This document shows, in pieces, positions 45,501 to 56,373 of a DNA stretch of 64,000 nt; the first letter of the stretch is position 1; each line of letters starts with the position of its first letter. A program made the translations under genes and the position numbers. This DNA is from Porphyrobacter sp. HT-58-2 (GTDB lineage: Bacteria; Pseudomonadota; Alphaproteobacteria; Sphingomonadales; Sphingomonadaceae), in the NCBI RefSeq assembly GCF_002952215.1, contig NZ_CP022600.1:1860001-1924000 (forward strand), given 5' to 3'. The notes beneath the pieces were generated by a model that was given only the letters and a program-made list of their open reading frames with translations, had not been told where the DNA came from and did no database searches.

Positions 45501-45884
45501 GTGAGCAGACTGGCTGAGCAGCTTCGTGAAGAGGCAAGGTTCAAGGCACTGCGGCTCATCGACGCCAATCCGAGAATCACGCAGCGTGAGCTTGCTGACA
45601 ATCTCGGCATCAGCCTTGGGGCGACCCATTACATGCTTCGCGCGCTAGCCGAGCGTGGCCTTTTGAAACTCGGCCGTTTTTCGTCATCCGAGGACAAGCG
45701 TGGCTATGCCTATGCTTTGACGCCGAAAGGATTGTCGGAAAAGGCAGCAATCACTGTTCGTTTTCTGGCGCGCAAACGCGCGGAGTATGATGTACTTAAG
45801 GCTGAAATCGAGGAGCTCAGCGCGGAGCTCGCGCCCGAAGATGGCGGGCATCATGAGCAACGGCGCAATCGTGGGGCGATGTGA
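45501..45884 (+). CDS. EPS-associated MarR-family regulator
   Basis: 127 residues. A winged helix (NPRITQRELADNLGISLGAT, MLRALAERGLLKLGRF, GYAYALTPKGLSEKA) is followed by a coiled-coil-like helix (KRAEYDVLKAEIEELSAEL). This matches the small MarR-like regulators found in exopolysaccharide loci. GTG 45501 starts the protein. It diverges from the NusG-like antiterminator, suggesting joint control of the locus. Confidence 0.8.
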   Translation: MSRLAEQLREEARFKALRLIDANPRITQRELADNLGISLGATHYMLRALAERGLLKLGRFSSSEDKRGYAYALTPKGLSEKAAITVRFLARKRAEYDVLKAEIEELSAELAPEDGGHHEQRRNRGAM

Positions 45885-46017
45885 TTGCAGCTGATCGGCT
45901 GTTGGAAACATGCTGCAAAACAGACGGGGCGGCGGATGATCCAAATGGGTTGCAAGCTCGAATGGATAAGGTGTTTGTGAACATCACAATCTGGAATATC
46001 AGAAAACTGTTAACGAT

Positions 46018-46215
46018 ATGAACGATAAGGAAATTATGGAAGCAGAGGCAATTCATAAGGAGGATGCACTTCGACGAATTGCTGCGATGGTAAACCGCTA
46101 CCAGATCACCAAAGCTGATCTCGCTGCGATTTTGCCAGATGTCATGACCTGCGCACCAGGTGATAATCAGGCGCCAAAGTCGAAGCTGTTTGTTCCGTTC
46201 TTTGATGTCCGCTGA
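46018..46215 (+). CDS. Small H-NS-like protein, paralogue of 37789
   Basis: 65 residues (or 59 if ATG 46036 is used, which has AAGGA upstream). KEIMEAEAIHKEDALRRIAA, NRYQITKADLAAIL and the ending FVPFFDVR align with the protein at 37789. It sits 26 bp before glmS in the same direction. Function unknown; H-NS-like helix pattern only. Confidence 0.55.
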   Translation: MNDKEIMEAEAIHKEDALRRIAAMVNRYQITKADLAAILPDVMTCAPGDNQAPKSKLFVPFFDVR

Positions 46216-46241
46216 GCTGCTTCCTCAGGGGTAAGTTTGTT

Positions 46242-48077
<1,836 letters not shown>

Positions 48078-48125
48078 CGTGTAGCTCGTCTCCGGCCAAT
48101 AAAAATAACTCAAAAGACAAAAAAT

Positions 48126-49412
48126 ATGACAGCCAAGAATGCGATATCTCAAAAAAGCGACAAATTTCGATCAATAATAGTGTCGACCTTTGTGATGGTG
48201 TTCACAAGGGGAGGGATATTCTCGTGCATACTCATCACAAGCCACATCGCAAATGCATCGGACTTTGCAGTCTTTTCGTCAATATATTGGTTTTCAACTT
48301 CACTAGGCCAAGTTATTGGATATTATCTTATTACGGCCAGTATTGCAATGCAAGCATCCGGCCGCCCTGGTGGTACCTATAATTATACCTACCTTAAACA
48401 AATTATATCGCATATCCAGAAATCAATTTGCGCATTTATTTTTATATTCCTTACTTTATATTACATGAATCCAATCATATTACTACAAAATGAATATAAT
48501 GAATTCCAAGCGTCATTAATAATATTCTGGTCTATATCAATCTCATTGGAACTTCTTGCGATTTATCTAGCTAATTCTTTAAATCTATTAAAGACTATAT
48601 TATATACATCACTTGCCCAGTCATTAATGCTTTCGGCATCGCCATTTTTCTATCTTATATCCAGTGACTACTGGATGGCTGCGGTGGTGGCCCTTTCCTT
48701 TGTTTCAGGTCTTGCGTTTTTCATCGCCGCGCTCAGGCGCGCGCCGAAGGTAGAGTGCCTGACAGGAATGCCTCCAGAATCCTCTCGTAGCCCAACCTAT
48801 GGAGCGATGAATATTCTCACCGTGCTAATGGGGAGCTGCCTCACCATAATTTTTACCCAGCGCCTCGTTGCTGATGGGACGGAGGGACTTTTGTCGGTTG
48901 CCGAGTTTACTGTGGCCCTGCAAATTGTATCTGCCCTCAGTTTCTTACCACAAATTCTCAATAATGAAATGGTGCGACGTATCTATCTATCAAATAAAGA
49001 TACAGAAAAATTTAAAATTCTGATATATAGCTGCATTGCTGCCGCAATCTTTGTTTCATTCATCAGCATTCCGTTTATCAATTTTTCGAAATACATTTTC
49101 AATGTTTACGGAGTTGAAGTTAAAAATAGTAACTATCTTGCAATTCTTGTAATCTTCACAATCCTTTTTCAAGCACTTTCTCTTACGGTATCAACTTATC
49201 TACAAATAAATATGAATGCATTTGCAATTTTCTTATCAACAGCATTTGCGTTTTTTTGTAGCATTGCATTCTTTTTTTTCGAGTTTCGTACATCGGCTTC
49301 GCATATATTGATCAGTTTGGTTTTGTTTCATTGCATTCGGTCTGCAGGATTGGCGGCGCACCTGATTCATAAATCCGTCAAGACCTTTGAATTTTCTTCC
49401 AAGGAACGCTGA
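48126..49412 (+). CDS. Wzx-like polysaccharide flippase
   Basis: 428 residues with about twelve hydrophobic segments and little else, as in Wzx/MATE-type exporters (TFVMVFTRGGIFSCILITSH at the start). It would flip lipid-linked repeat units to the periplasm. Much lower GC than its neighbours with many AT-ending codons, a sign of transfer. It starts 48 bp after glmS and overlaps no gene. Identification rests on topology and context, so it could be another polytopic exporter. Confidence 0.7.
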   Translation: MTAKNAISQKSDKFRSIIVSTFVMVFTRGGIFSCILITSHIANASDFAVFSSIYWFSTSLGQVIGYYLITASIAMQASGRPGGTYNYTYLKQIISHIQKSICAFIFIFLTLYYMNPIILLQNEYNEFQASLIIFWSISISLELLAIYLANSLNLLKTILYTSLAQSLMLSASPFFYLISSDYWMAAVVALSFVSGLAFFIAALRRAPKVECLTGMPPESSRSPTYGAMNILTVLMGSCLTIIFTQRLVADGTEGLLSVAEFTVALQIVSALSFLPQILNNEMVRRIYLSNKDTEKFKILIYSCIAAAIFVSFISIPFINFSKYIFNVYGVEVKNSNYLAILVIFTILFQALSLTVSTYLQINMNAFAIFLSTAFAFFCSIAFFFFEFRTSASHILISLVLFHCIRSAGLAAHLIHKSVKTFEFSSKER

Positions 49413-49413
49413 A

Positions 49414-50145
49414 ATGTCGGTTTACAACGATGGATTTTATCAATCTCAATTTGAGAGATCTTATTTGAGCGCGCGACGGGTTGTATCGATTCTTCATGAG
49501 GTGTATTCTCCCAACTCGGTTGTTGACTTCGGCTGTGGTCGTGGTGCCTGGCTAGAGGCGTTCTACCAGAGTGGTTCGGTCACCCTATTAGGGTATGATG
49601 GAGACTGGAATGCAAATGAACTTGCTTCACAGAACACCTTTCAGTTTATCCCTCGTAACCTTGAAGAGCGCATTCTTCCGCCGATCGAAAAGTTTGATAT
49701 CGCAATCTCGGTTGAGGTGGCTGAGCATCTGCCTGAGTCGGCCGCTGATATATTCGTGGAAAATTTGATTGGTCACTCTGATGTGATTCTATTCGGTGCA
49801 TCGGTGGAACACCAGGGTGGTACTCATCATGTGAACGAACAGCGCCAGTCTTATTGGGGTGAAAAGTTCAGATCGCGAAATTTCCTTATATTTGATTTTT
49901 TCCGACCCCGAATTTGGGGGCTCGGTGAAGTTGATTTTTGGTATAGGCAGAACATGTTTTTATACGTGCGCGAAGGTTCATCATTGCACCAAAGATTAGA
50001 TCAGCTCGGTGTTGAGCAAGTAAGTAACCTAACTTGGATGGATGTCGTTCACCCGGACCTCCTTGAAATTTGGGTAAAAAGGGCGAACAGTCCGCTGCGA
50101 CATTCTTTGCGCCGTGTTTATCACCGAACGCGAGATCGGAGTTGA
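49414..50145 (+). CDS. SAM-dependent methyltransferase
   Basis: 243 residues. Motif I is VVDFGCGRGAWLEAF, then LLGYDGDW and FDIAISVEVAEHLPE. This matches class I methyltransferases in surface-polysaccharide clusters that methylate sugars or phosphates. ATG 49414 (MSVYNDGFYQ) is chosen over an upstream in-frame ATG. Low GC like wzx. IS5 copy A lies 80 bp downstream, so the operon may be interrupted. Confidence 0.8.
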   Translation: MSVYNDGFYQSQFERSYLSARRVVSILHEVYSPNSVVDFGCGRGAWLEAFYQSGSVTLLGYDGDWNANELASQNTFQFIPRNLEERILPPIEKFDIAISVEVAEHLPESAADIFVENLIGHSDVILFGASVEHQGGTHHVNEQRQSYWGEKFRSRNFLIFDFFRPRIWGLGEVDFWYRQNMFLYVREGSSLHQRLDQLGVEQVSNLTWMDVVHPDLLEIWVKRANSPLRHSLRRVYHRTRDRS

Positions 50146-50225
50146 GACTGGACGATGAAGGATAGGTATGTTCACTCGCACCCTAGGCCCGATAATTGCA
50201 AGGCCCTTGACCTGTCCCTTTCTGA

Positions 50226-51179
50226 GAGTCTGATTCGAAACTATCGCGATAGATTTCATGCTCTTGCGATGCGGCGGGCGAAGAGCTGGATCGAGGCAAT
50301 GAACAGCCACGCGGTTGCCGACGCGATGGTCTGCTCGAAGTCCTTGGCCAGGCGGCGGTTGCGGCCGAGCCATGCAAAGGTCCGTTCGACCACCCATCGT
50401 CTGGGCAAGACCTCGAAGCCCTTGGCGTGGTCGGACCGCTTGATGATTTCGACCGTCCATTTCCCGATCTTGCGCAGCGCCTGGCGCAGCTTGTCGCCGG
50501 CGTAGCCACCATCGGCGAAGACGTGCCGCAGCCAAGGGTGACGGCGGATGATCTCAGCCAACACGAGCGGAGCACCATCGCGGTCCTGCACGTCAGCAGG
50601 GTGAACCACGGCATGGACCAGATTGCCCTCGGTGTCGGTCACGATGTGACGCTTTCTGCCCTTGATCTTCTTGCCGGCATCGTAGCCCCGCGGTCCGCCG
50701 CTCTCAGTGGTCTTGACGCTCTGGCTGTCGATGACCCCAGCGCTCGGTGAGGCTTCGCGCCCGATGGCTTCCCGACCGATCAGCAGAAGGGCGTGATTGA
50801 GCGAGAGCCACAGACCATTGTCGCGCCACAGGTAGAACCAGCGTCTCACCGTCGAGACTGGAGGAAAGCACGGCGGCAACATCCGCCAGGGCAGCCCGCC
50901 CCTCAGCAGATACAGGATCGCCTCGACAATCCGGCGCAGCGACCATTTGCGCGGCCGTCCCACACGGCAAGGCAATGGAAAGAATGGCTCGAGCAGCGCC
51001 CATTCGGCGTCGGTCAAATCGCTTGGCAAAGCCAGGTCGGCACGGGCATACTGCGCTCGGGTGGTGTCAGTCCACATCGCTGATCTCCGGAAGTTTGTTG
51101 CAAAACCTCAGAATCAGCGACTTGGGCTGGCGTCAAGCTAACCCGCTGGCACCACTCAACTTAATTTCGGATCAGGCTC
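50226..51179 (-). mobile_element. IS5-family element, copy A (IS1031-like)
   Basis: 954 bp. The left end GAGTCTGATTCGAAAC and the complement of the right end GAGCCTGATCCGAAAT form imperfect terminal repeats. Both sides are flanked by TGA, consistent with the TNA target of IS1031-type elements. One intact transposase. Confidence 0.85.
50256..51077 (-). CDS. IS5-family transposase
   Basis: 273 residues, intact. The N-terminal domain opens MWTDTTRAQYARADLALPSD. DDE residues lie in GVIDSQSVKTTESGG, VFADGGYAGD and the Glu of RRWVVERTFAWLGRNRRL. Y and R follow the E as in the Y-(2)-R-(3)-E-(6)-K signature. A single frame, so the element could transpose. Copy B at 55075 is its relative. Confidence 0.9.
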   Translation of the reverse strand: MWTDTTRAQYARADLALPSDLTDAEWALLEPFFPLPCRVGRPRKWSLRRIVEAILYLLRGGLPWRMLPPCFPPVSTVRRWFYLWRDNGLWLSLNHALLLIGREAIGREASPSAGVIDSQSVKTTESGGPRGYDAGKKIKGRKRHIVTDTEGNLVHAVVHPADVQDRDGAPLVLAEIIRRHPWLRHVFADGGYAGDKLRQALRKIGKWTVEIIKRSDHAKGFEVLPRRWVVERTFAWLGRNRRLAKDFEQTIASATAWLFIASIQLFARRIARA

Positions 51180-51227
51180 TGAGTGACCGATGTTCTATAT
51201 TAGGATTGGTCATGAAGGAGGAATGGA

Positions 51228-52373
51228 ATGGCGACGAAGCACAAGCCTGAAGAGATTGTCGGCAGGTTGCGTGGAGCGGAGATCGCGCTGGCGCAGGGCG
51301 GAACGGTGGCGGATGCGTGGCGCCGGATCGACGTCACCGAACAGATCTACTACCGCTGGCGCAAGGAACATGGCGGTCTAAAGATGGATCAGGCCCTGCG
51401 GATGAAAGGGCTTGAGAAGGAGAACCCCCGGTTACGCAGGGCGGTATCGGACCTGACGCTCGACAAACTAATCCTGCAGGAAGCTGCTCGTGGGAGCCGC
51501 AAGGCGTGCAAAGCACAAACTTCTGAGCCCCGCGCATCGCAGGCGATGCATCGATCATATCCGGGGCGTGATGCCGGTGTCCGAGCGGCGAGTCTTCCGC
51601 GTGCTGGGGCAACATCGATCGACACAGCGAAAGATGCCGCGCGGGGCAGATGACTAACCCGCACTCACTGTAGACATTATCGCCCTAGCCCGACAATATG
51701 GTCACTAGGGCTATCGCCGGGTGACGGCCTTACTGGAGGATGCCGTCTGGCATGTGAACCGCAAACGGGTGGAACGCATCTGGCGCTGTGAGGGGCTCAA
51801 GGTGCCGCAGAAGCAATCGAAGCGGGGAAGGCTCTGGCTCAACGACGGATCATGTATCCGCCTGCGGCCAGAGTATCCGGGGCACGTGTGGTCCTACGAC
51901 TTCGTCGAGGGACGCACGCACGAGGGCCTCAAGTTCCGCATCCTGACGATCATCGACGGGCCAACCGGGAGTGCCTAGCCCTGCAGGTAGCGCGACGGTT
52001 ACGTAGCGAGGACGTTCTGGCAACACTGGCTGAGTTGTTCATCACGCACGGCCCGCCGGCACATATACGCTCAGGCAACGGCCCAGAGTTTATCGCAAAC
52101 GCCGTGCAGCAATGGCTGTCGAGTATCGGTGGGACGACGCCCATCATCACACCTGGTAGTTCTTGGGAGAACGGCTACTGCGAGAGCTTCAACGGCTCGA
52201 TGCGTGACGAACTCTTGACCGGAGAAATCTTCTACACTCTAGCGGAGGCTCGGATCCTGATCGAAGCTTGGCGGCGGCATTACAACAACATCAGGCCGCA
52301 TGGGGTGCTTGGCTATCGACTTCCGGCTCCGGAAACGGCCACGTCGGCATGGCCTCCCTCCTGTTCCGCTTGA
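51228..52373 (+). pseudogene. Broken IS3-family transposase (OrfA and OrfB remains)
   Basis: OrfA begins MATKHKPEEIVGRLRGAEIA, then VADAWRRIDVTEQIYYRWRK, an HTH of IS3-type OrfA. OrfB appears in at least three frames: VNRKRVERIWRCEGLKVPQK, HVWSYDFVEGRTH (first Asp), then ITHGPPAHIRSGNGPEF, where the second Asp of S-DNGPEF is Gly, and ENGYCESFNGSMRDELL (Glu). Stops and frameshifts break it. No clear terminal repeats. It abuts IS5 copy A, 48 bp away. Confidence 0.8.
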
Positions 52374-52512
52374 CTCCACCTTCGGACAGCCATGGTGCCA
52401 GAGGCGGTTCTGCACAAGCAGTTAACATAGCCAACTCAGTGCGAGCTGATCAACGATCTAAAATCGACGCTCAACCACCAAATAGAAAACTAACAATTCG
52501 AAAGAGATTACG

Positions 52513-53517
52513 ATGCCGAAAATTTCTGTGACGATAGCAACGTTCAATAGGCAAAATCTTCTTCAGAAAGTATTAGACGCCCTTTCTTTCCAATCAGTTC
52601 CCGCGAATACGTTTGACGTAATCGTCTGTGATAGCGAAAGTACCGACGGCACGGCTGAAATGATGAAAAATTATAAAAGCCTTATGCCCTATAGACTCGA
52701 ATATCACCACACTAGCAACATCTTAGCAGCGAAACGGAACCTTGGGATATCAAAGTCGACCTCAGACTTCGTAGTGTTCCTAGATGACGATTGTATTCCA
52801 AGTCATAATTTTGTCGAGACTCATTTAGATTCATGCCTGCGGACGATGGGCGAACGAGTTATATATTGTGGTGAAGTCCGGTATCCAGCTGAATGGATAA
52901 ATAAAAGCAATTACTATCGATTTCGAGACTCGCGGCATTTTGGCTTCAAGGCCGGAGTCAAGCGCCTAGAATATCTCGACTATCGAACCATCGTCGTTAT
53001 GAACATGTGTTTTGAGAGGGGTTTGTTTCTAAAACATATTGGGTCCGTAAACGAGTCATTTATTGGTTATGGCGCGGAAGACCAGGACTTAGGTTGGCGT
53101 CTTCAAGAAGCAGGATATCGCCTCAGGCCGAATAGTGCGAAAATCATCCACTTCGAAACAACATCATCAATAAGACAGTATGGCGAGAAGATCAAACGTT
53201 CATCAAGGGACGGAATGACTACACTCTTGCGGGTGAATCGACCGGCCGCCCTTGGCATTATGGCACTGAAAAAATTGGATGCGGAGTTCCCAAACCGCTC
53301 CGTTTTGGACCGAATGACACGCATATTGATTCTAATTGGCCTTCGGTTCAGACTTAATCGCCCACTGGAGCTATTGCTAGAGCAGACCGATGGTTGTCCT
53401 TTGCTTTACAGCTCAAAACTTTATCGAATTTTAATGGGTATTTATTATGTTCAAGGATCAATCGATCGCGATAATAGGCTCACAGTTGAAGAATCTACGG
53501 CTGGATGGTATCGATGA
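52513..53517 (+). CDS. Family 2 glycosyltransferase
   Basis: 334 residues, GT-A fold. The start is MPKISVTIATFNRQNLLQKV; nucleotide-binding acidic residues lie in VIVCDSESTDG and FVVFLDDDCIPSH (DxD), then GYGAEDQDLGWRLQEAGYRL. It adds a sugar to the growing lipid-linked unit. Low GC. The stop overlaps the start of the next gene by 13 bp. Donor and acceptor cannot be read from sequence. Confidence 0.88.
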   Translation: MPKISVTIATFNRQNLLQKVLDALSFQSVPANTFDVIVCDSESTDGTAEMMKNYKSLMPYRLEYHHTSNILAAKRNLGISKSTSDFVVFLDDDCIPSHNFVETHLDSCLRTMGERVIYCGEVRYPAEWINKSNYYRFRDSRHFGFKAGVKRLEYLDYRTIVVMNMCFERGLFLKHIGSVNESFIGYGAEDQDLGWRLQEAGYRLRPNSAKIIHFETTSSIRQYGEKIKRSSRDGMTTLLRVNRPAALGIMALKKLDAEFPNRSVLDRMTRILILIGLRFRLNRPLELLLEQTDGCPLLYSSKLYRILMGIYYVQGSIDRDNRLTVEESTAGWYR

Positions 53518-54752
53518 TTGAGCATCATGCGAATAAAGGTAAGCTCAAAAAAGCAAACTATTTTATTCTTGCACTCTTCATTCTTGCGATGCTCCACATG
53601 CTTCGCAATCTCACGCCTGTTTATCTAGTCCTTTATGCAATTACTTCTGCTGCTGTTGTGTTCGATCTAATAGTGCGGAGTGGCCTCTTTGTCAGATCGC
53701 TCTCCAATTTTGCTTGGCCAGCCTTTCTTTCGGGATATGTTGTTTCGGTATCTCTGCTGCAGGCCCCGAACTATGGGGATCCAACAATTGGTCTAGCGCG
53801 CTTCTTTTTTATCGCACCCCTGGTTTTTGCAATCATAGCATCAATTGAACACCGATCCGCGGCTCTTTTTTTTAGCGCTTGGCTGGCATTTGTCGTAATA
53901 TCGGCTTTAAGCCTGCCGTTCCAATTCGTTTTTGGACCGATTGGCTGGTTCTCGGAATCATTTGAACGAGCGGGGCTCGAGCGCTTCGGTTCATTGGCGG
54001 GAAGTTTAACAACCTTCGGTAACATTGCAGGTGCTGGTGCGTTTTTGTCCCTTGTTATTCCGAGGCGGACATCTGTTTCGGCGTTGTTGCTCGTCATCAT
54101 CATTGCAGGCGCTGTTGCTTCGCTTCAAAAGGCGGCAATTTTATCTTTGGCTATCGGATTTATCACGGGTATCTGGGTCCGAGGTGTGATGCGATCCACA
54201 GCACTCGTTGTTGTGATCATGGTCGTCGTTTCTATGATGATCACATTCATTTTTCTCGATCGATACCTTCAAAATATTTTGATAACTCTATTTGAGACAT
54301 TTATTGGTACTGCGGACGCTAGAATCGCGAGCGACGTCTCATTTTTACAAAGCATGGTTGATCGCATGACGGAGCTTCCGAGTATTGCGCTCACCTTTCA
54401 CGGGAGTGATCGCCTTCTCTTTGGTGTAGGCGTTTTTGGAGGAAGTGGCGGTCTTGGTTACAGCGACATACCACACCCTCACAACCTCGTCGTGGAAAAC
54501 TTCATTGTTTTTGGATTATTTGGCGGTTCAATATGTTTGATTTTTCTTATGCGGTTGTATTTTAAATCCTTGAAAGTCCTACTTCAGACATCCTTTGAGA
54601 CACGTGGAACGGTGAGGATCGCCGCTGGGTCTCTTGTTAATTTGATAATCCCCTCATTATTCGCTGGTGGGCTATTTTTTCACCCCGCTTCCGCGAGTTT
54701 ATTTTGGCTTTCCGCTTTGATATTATTATCCCCGAATGGAGATAGGGCATGA
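53505..54752 (+). CDS. Wzy-like polysaccharide polymerase / O-antigen ligase family
   Basis: 415 residues with about ten hydrophobic segments (MLHMLRNLTPVYLVLYAITS, FFFIAPLVFAIIASI, LLLVIIIAGAVASL, SFIFLDRY). The large periplasmic loop holds GVGVFGGSGGLGYSDIPHPH, with the H-N-x-x-hydrophobic (HPHNLVVE) motif of Wzy/WaaL-like proteins. Polymerisation or ligation of repeat units; the two cannot be separated by eye. Low GC, same transcript as the GT2. Confidence 0.8.
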   Translation: MVSMIEHHANKGKLKKANYFILALFILAMLHMLRNLTPVYLVLYAITSAAVVFDLIVRSGLFVRSLSNFAWPAFLSGYVVSVSLLQAPNYGDPTIGLARFFFIAPLVFAIIASIEHRSAALFFSAWLAFVVISALSLPFQFVFGPIGWFSESFERAGLERFGSLAGSLTTFGNIAGAGAFLSLVIPRRTSVSALLLVIIIAGAVASLQKAAILSLAIGFITGIWVRGVMRSTALVVVIMVVVSMMITFIFLDRYLQNILITLFETFIGTADARIASDVSFLQSMVDRMTELPSIALTFHGSDRLLFGVGVFGGSGGLGYSDIPHPHNLVVENFIVFGLFGGSICLIFLMRLYFKSLKVLLQTSFETRGTVRIAAGSLVNLIIPSLFAGGLFFHPASASLFWLSALILLSPNGDRA

Positions 54753-55074
54753 AGAGTGTGCTGTTTTGAGGTCTTTCGTCGGAGTTTTGGTTTCGGCTCG
54801 TAAGTCGGTTAGGTTTGGAGGTTGGCCGGTCCAGTTCTATTGTGCTGCTGATTGATCGGCTTCTACGATCGATCCGTACCCAACAGGCGGGCCAGTTTTT
54901 TTCATGAGCGATCGGCGCCTTGTCTCAAGGAAAGGGCGGCATGAATTGTAACGGGTTTACTGATCAGCAGAGCAAATTGTGCAGAGCTAGCCAGCATTGT
55001 CTTTTGGCATGGCGTGGCGAAATTGACGTCGAGCGGGATTGCATCGCGGCAGGCAAGCAAATGCCGAACTCTTT
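54753..55074. other. No gene recognised
   Basis: About 320 bp between wzy and IS5 copy B. No credible frame. Contains a short T-run at about 54896-54901 after AGGCGGGCCAG, too weak for a terminator call. Confidence 0.45.
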
Positions 55075-56029
55075 GAGTCTGATCCGAAATTAAGTTGAGT
55101 GGTGTCAGTGGATTAGCTTGACGCGAGCCCAAGTCGCTGTTTCACGTGGTTTTGCAACAAACTTCCGGAGTTCAACGATGTGGACTGACACCACCCGGGC
55201 GTAGTATGCCCGCATTGACCCTGCTTTGCTTAGCGATTTGACCGATGCCGAATGGGCATTGCTTGAGCCATTGCTTCCGGTGCCTTGCCGCGTGGAGCGA
55301 TTGCTCAAATGGCCGTTGCTCCGGATCTTCGAGGCAATCCTGTATCTATTGCGCGGAGGGTTGCCTTGGCGGATGCTGCTGCCCTGTTTTCCTCCGGCTT
55401 CAACGGTGCGGCGTTGGTTCTACCTGTGGCGCGATAATGGGCTGTGGCTCTCGCTCATTCACGCCCTGATACTGATCGGCCGGGAATTCGTGGGGCGCGA
55501 AGCTTCTCCAAGTGCCGGGGTGATCGACAGCGAGAGCGTCAAGACGACCGATAGCGGCGGGCGGCGGGGCTTCGATGCAGGCAAGAAGATCAAGGGGCGC
55601 AAGCGGCACATCGTGACCGACATTGATGGCAATCTTGCTCATGCAGTGATCCATCCCGCCGACATGCAGGACCGCGATGGCGCGCCGCTTGTTCTGGCCG
55701 AGATCATCCGCCGCCACCCCTGGCTCCGGCACGTCTTCGCCGATGGCGGCTATGCCGGGGACAAGCTTCGCCAAGCCCTGCGCAAAATCGAAAATTGGAA
55801 AGTCGAAATCATCAAGCGGTCAGACTACACCAAAGGCTTCAAGGTCTTGCCCAGACGCTGGGTGGTCGAGCGCGCCTTCGCGTGGCTCGGTCGCAACCGA
55901 CGCCTCGCCAAGGGCTTCGAGCAGACCATCGCCTCGGCAACTGCTTGGCTGTTCATCGCCTCGATCCAGCTCTTCGCACGTCGTATCGCAAGAGTATGAA
56001 ATCTATCATGATAGTTTTCAATCAGAATC
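55075..56029 (+). mobile_element. IS5-family element, copy B (degraded)
   Basis: 955 bp, inverted relative to copy A. The left end GAGTCTGATCCGAAAT matches copy A; the right end complement GATTCTGATTGAAAAC is more diverged. Flanks are TTT and TAA, so no matching target duplication remains. Older than copy A. Confidence 0.8.
55178..55999 (+). pseudogene. IS5 transposase with early amber stop
   Basis: The frame starts MWTDTTRA and hits TAG at 55202-55204, codon 9, then continues YARIDPALLSDLTD and runs intact to the end (VIDSESVKTTDSGG, FADGGYAGD, WVVERAFAWLG). Residue differences from copy A are spread throughout. A restart further in would give an N-terminally shortened protein lacking part of the DNA-binding region. 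Confidence 0.85.
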
Positions 56030-56373
56030 TAACAGGATAGGCAATGGCCTGTTTCTCTCGATAGGCTTCGTTACGTAGACCATTGGCTCAACTGTGTTGA
56101 ACCACAAAATGACTGCCCAGATGCAATGCTATTTGGATGAAAGCCGAGAATCGGATCACCTTGTCAAAAGCAAGCTTTCGTTTCAGTCAATGTCTTCACT
56201 TTCGGCTCGCCCCTGATCGCCATGTCCCATTTGCGAGTCTTTCGCTTTCGTTGTTGACAAAGTGAATGCAGCGATTTGTTGAAAAAGTCACTCATAATGA
56301 CACTTTTAATTTGATTTTTGGTCAGAGAGTTTTGAAAAAATCGACTTTCTATTGTATCGAGAAGGCGTGAATC
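56030..56373. promoter_or_regulatory. Leader of the fnl operon
   Basis: About 345 bp, more AT-rich towards the gene. TTGACA at 56254-56259 is a possible -35, but the -10 at the right spacing is poor. GAGAAGG lies just before ATG 56374. No gene recognised. Confidence 0.4.

Noticed and set aside
51180..55074. Composite transposon bounded by the two IS5 copies
   Set aside because: Copy B is degraded, the copies differ throughout and there is no matching target duplication across the block.
56254..56282. Sigma-70 promoter for fnlA
   Set aside because: TTGACA is good but the -10 at 17-bp spacing (TGTTGA) is poor.
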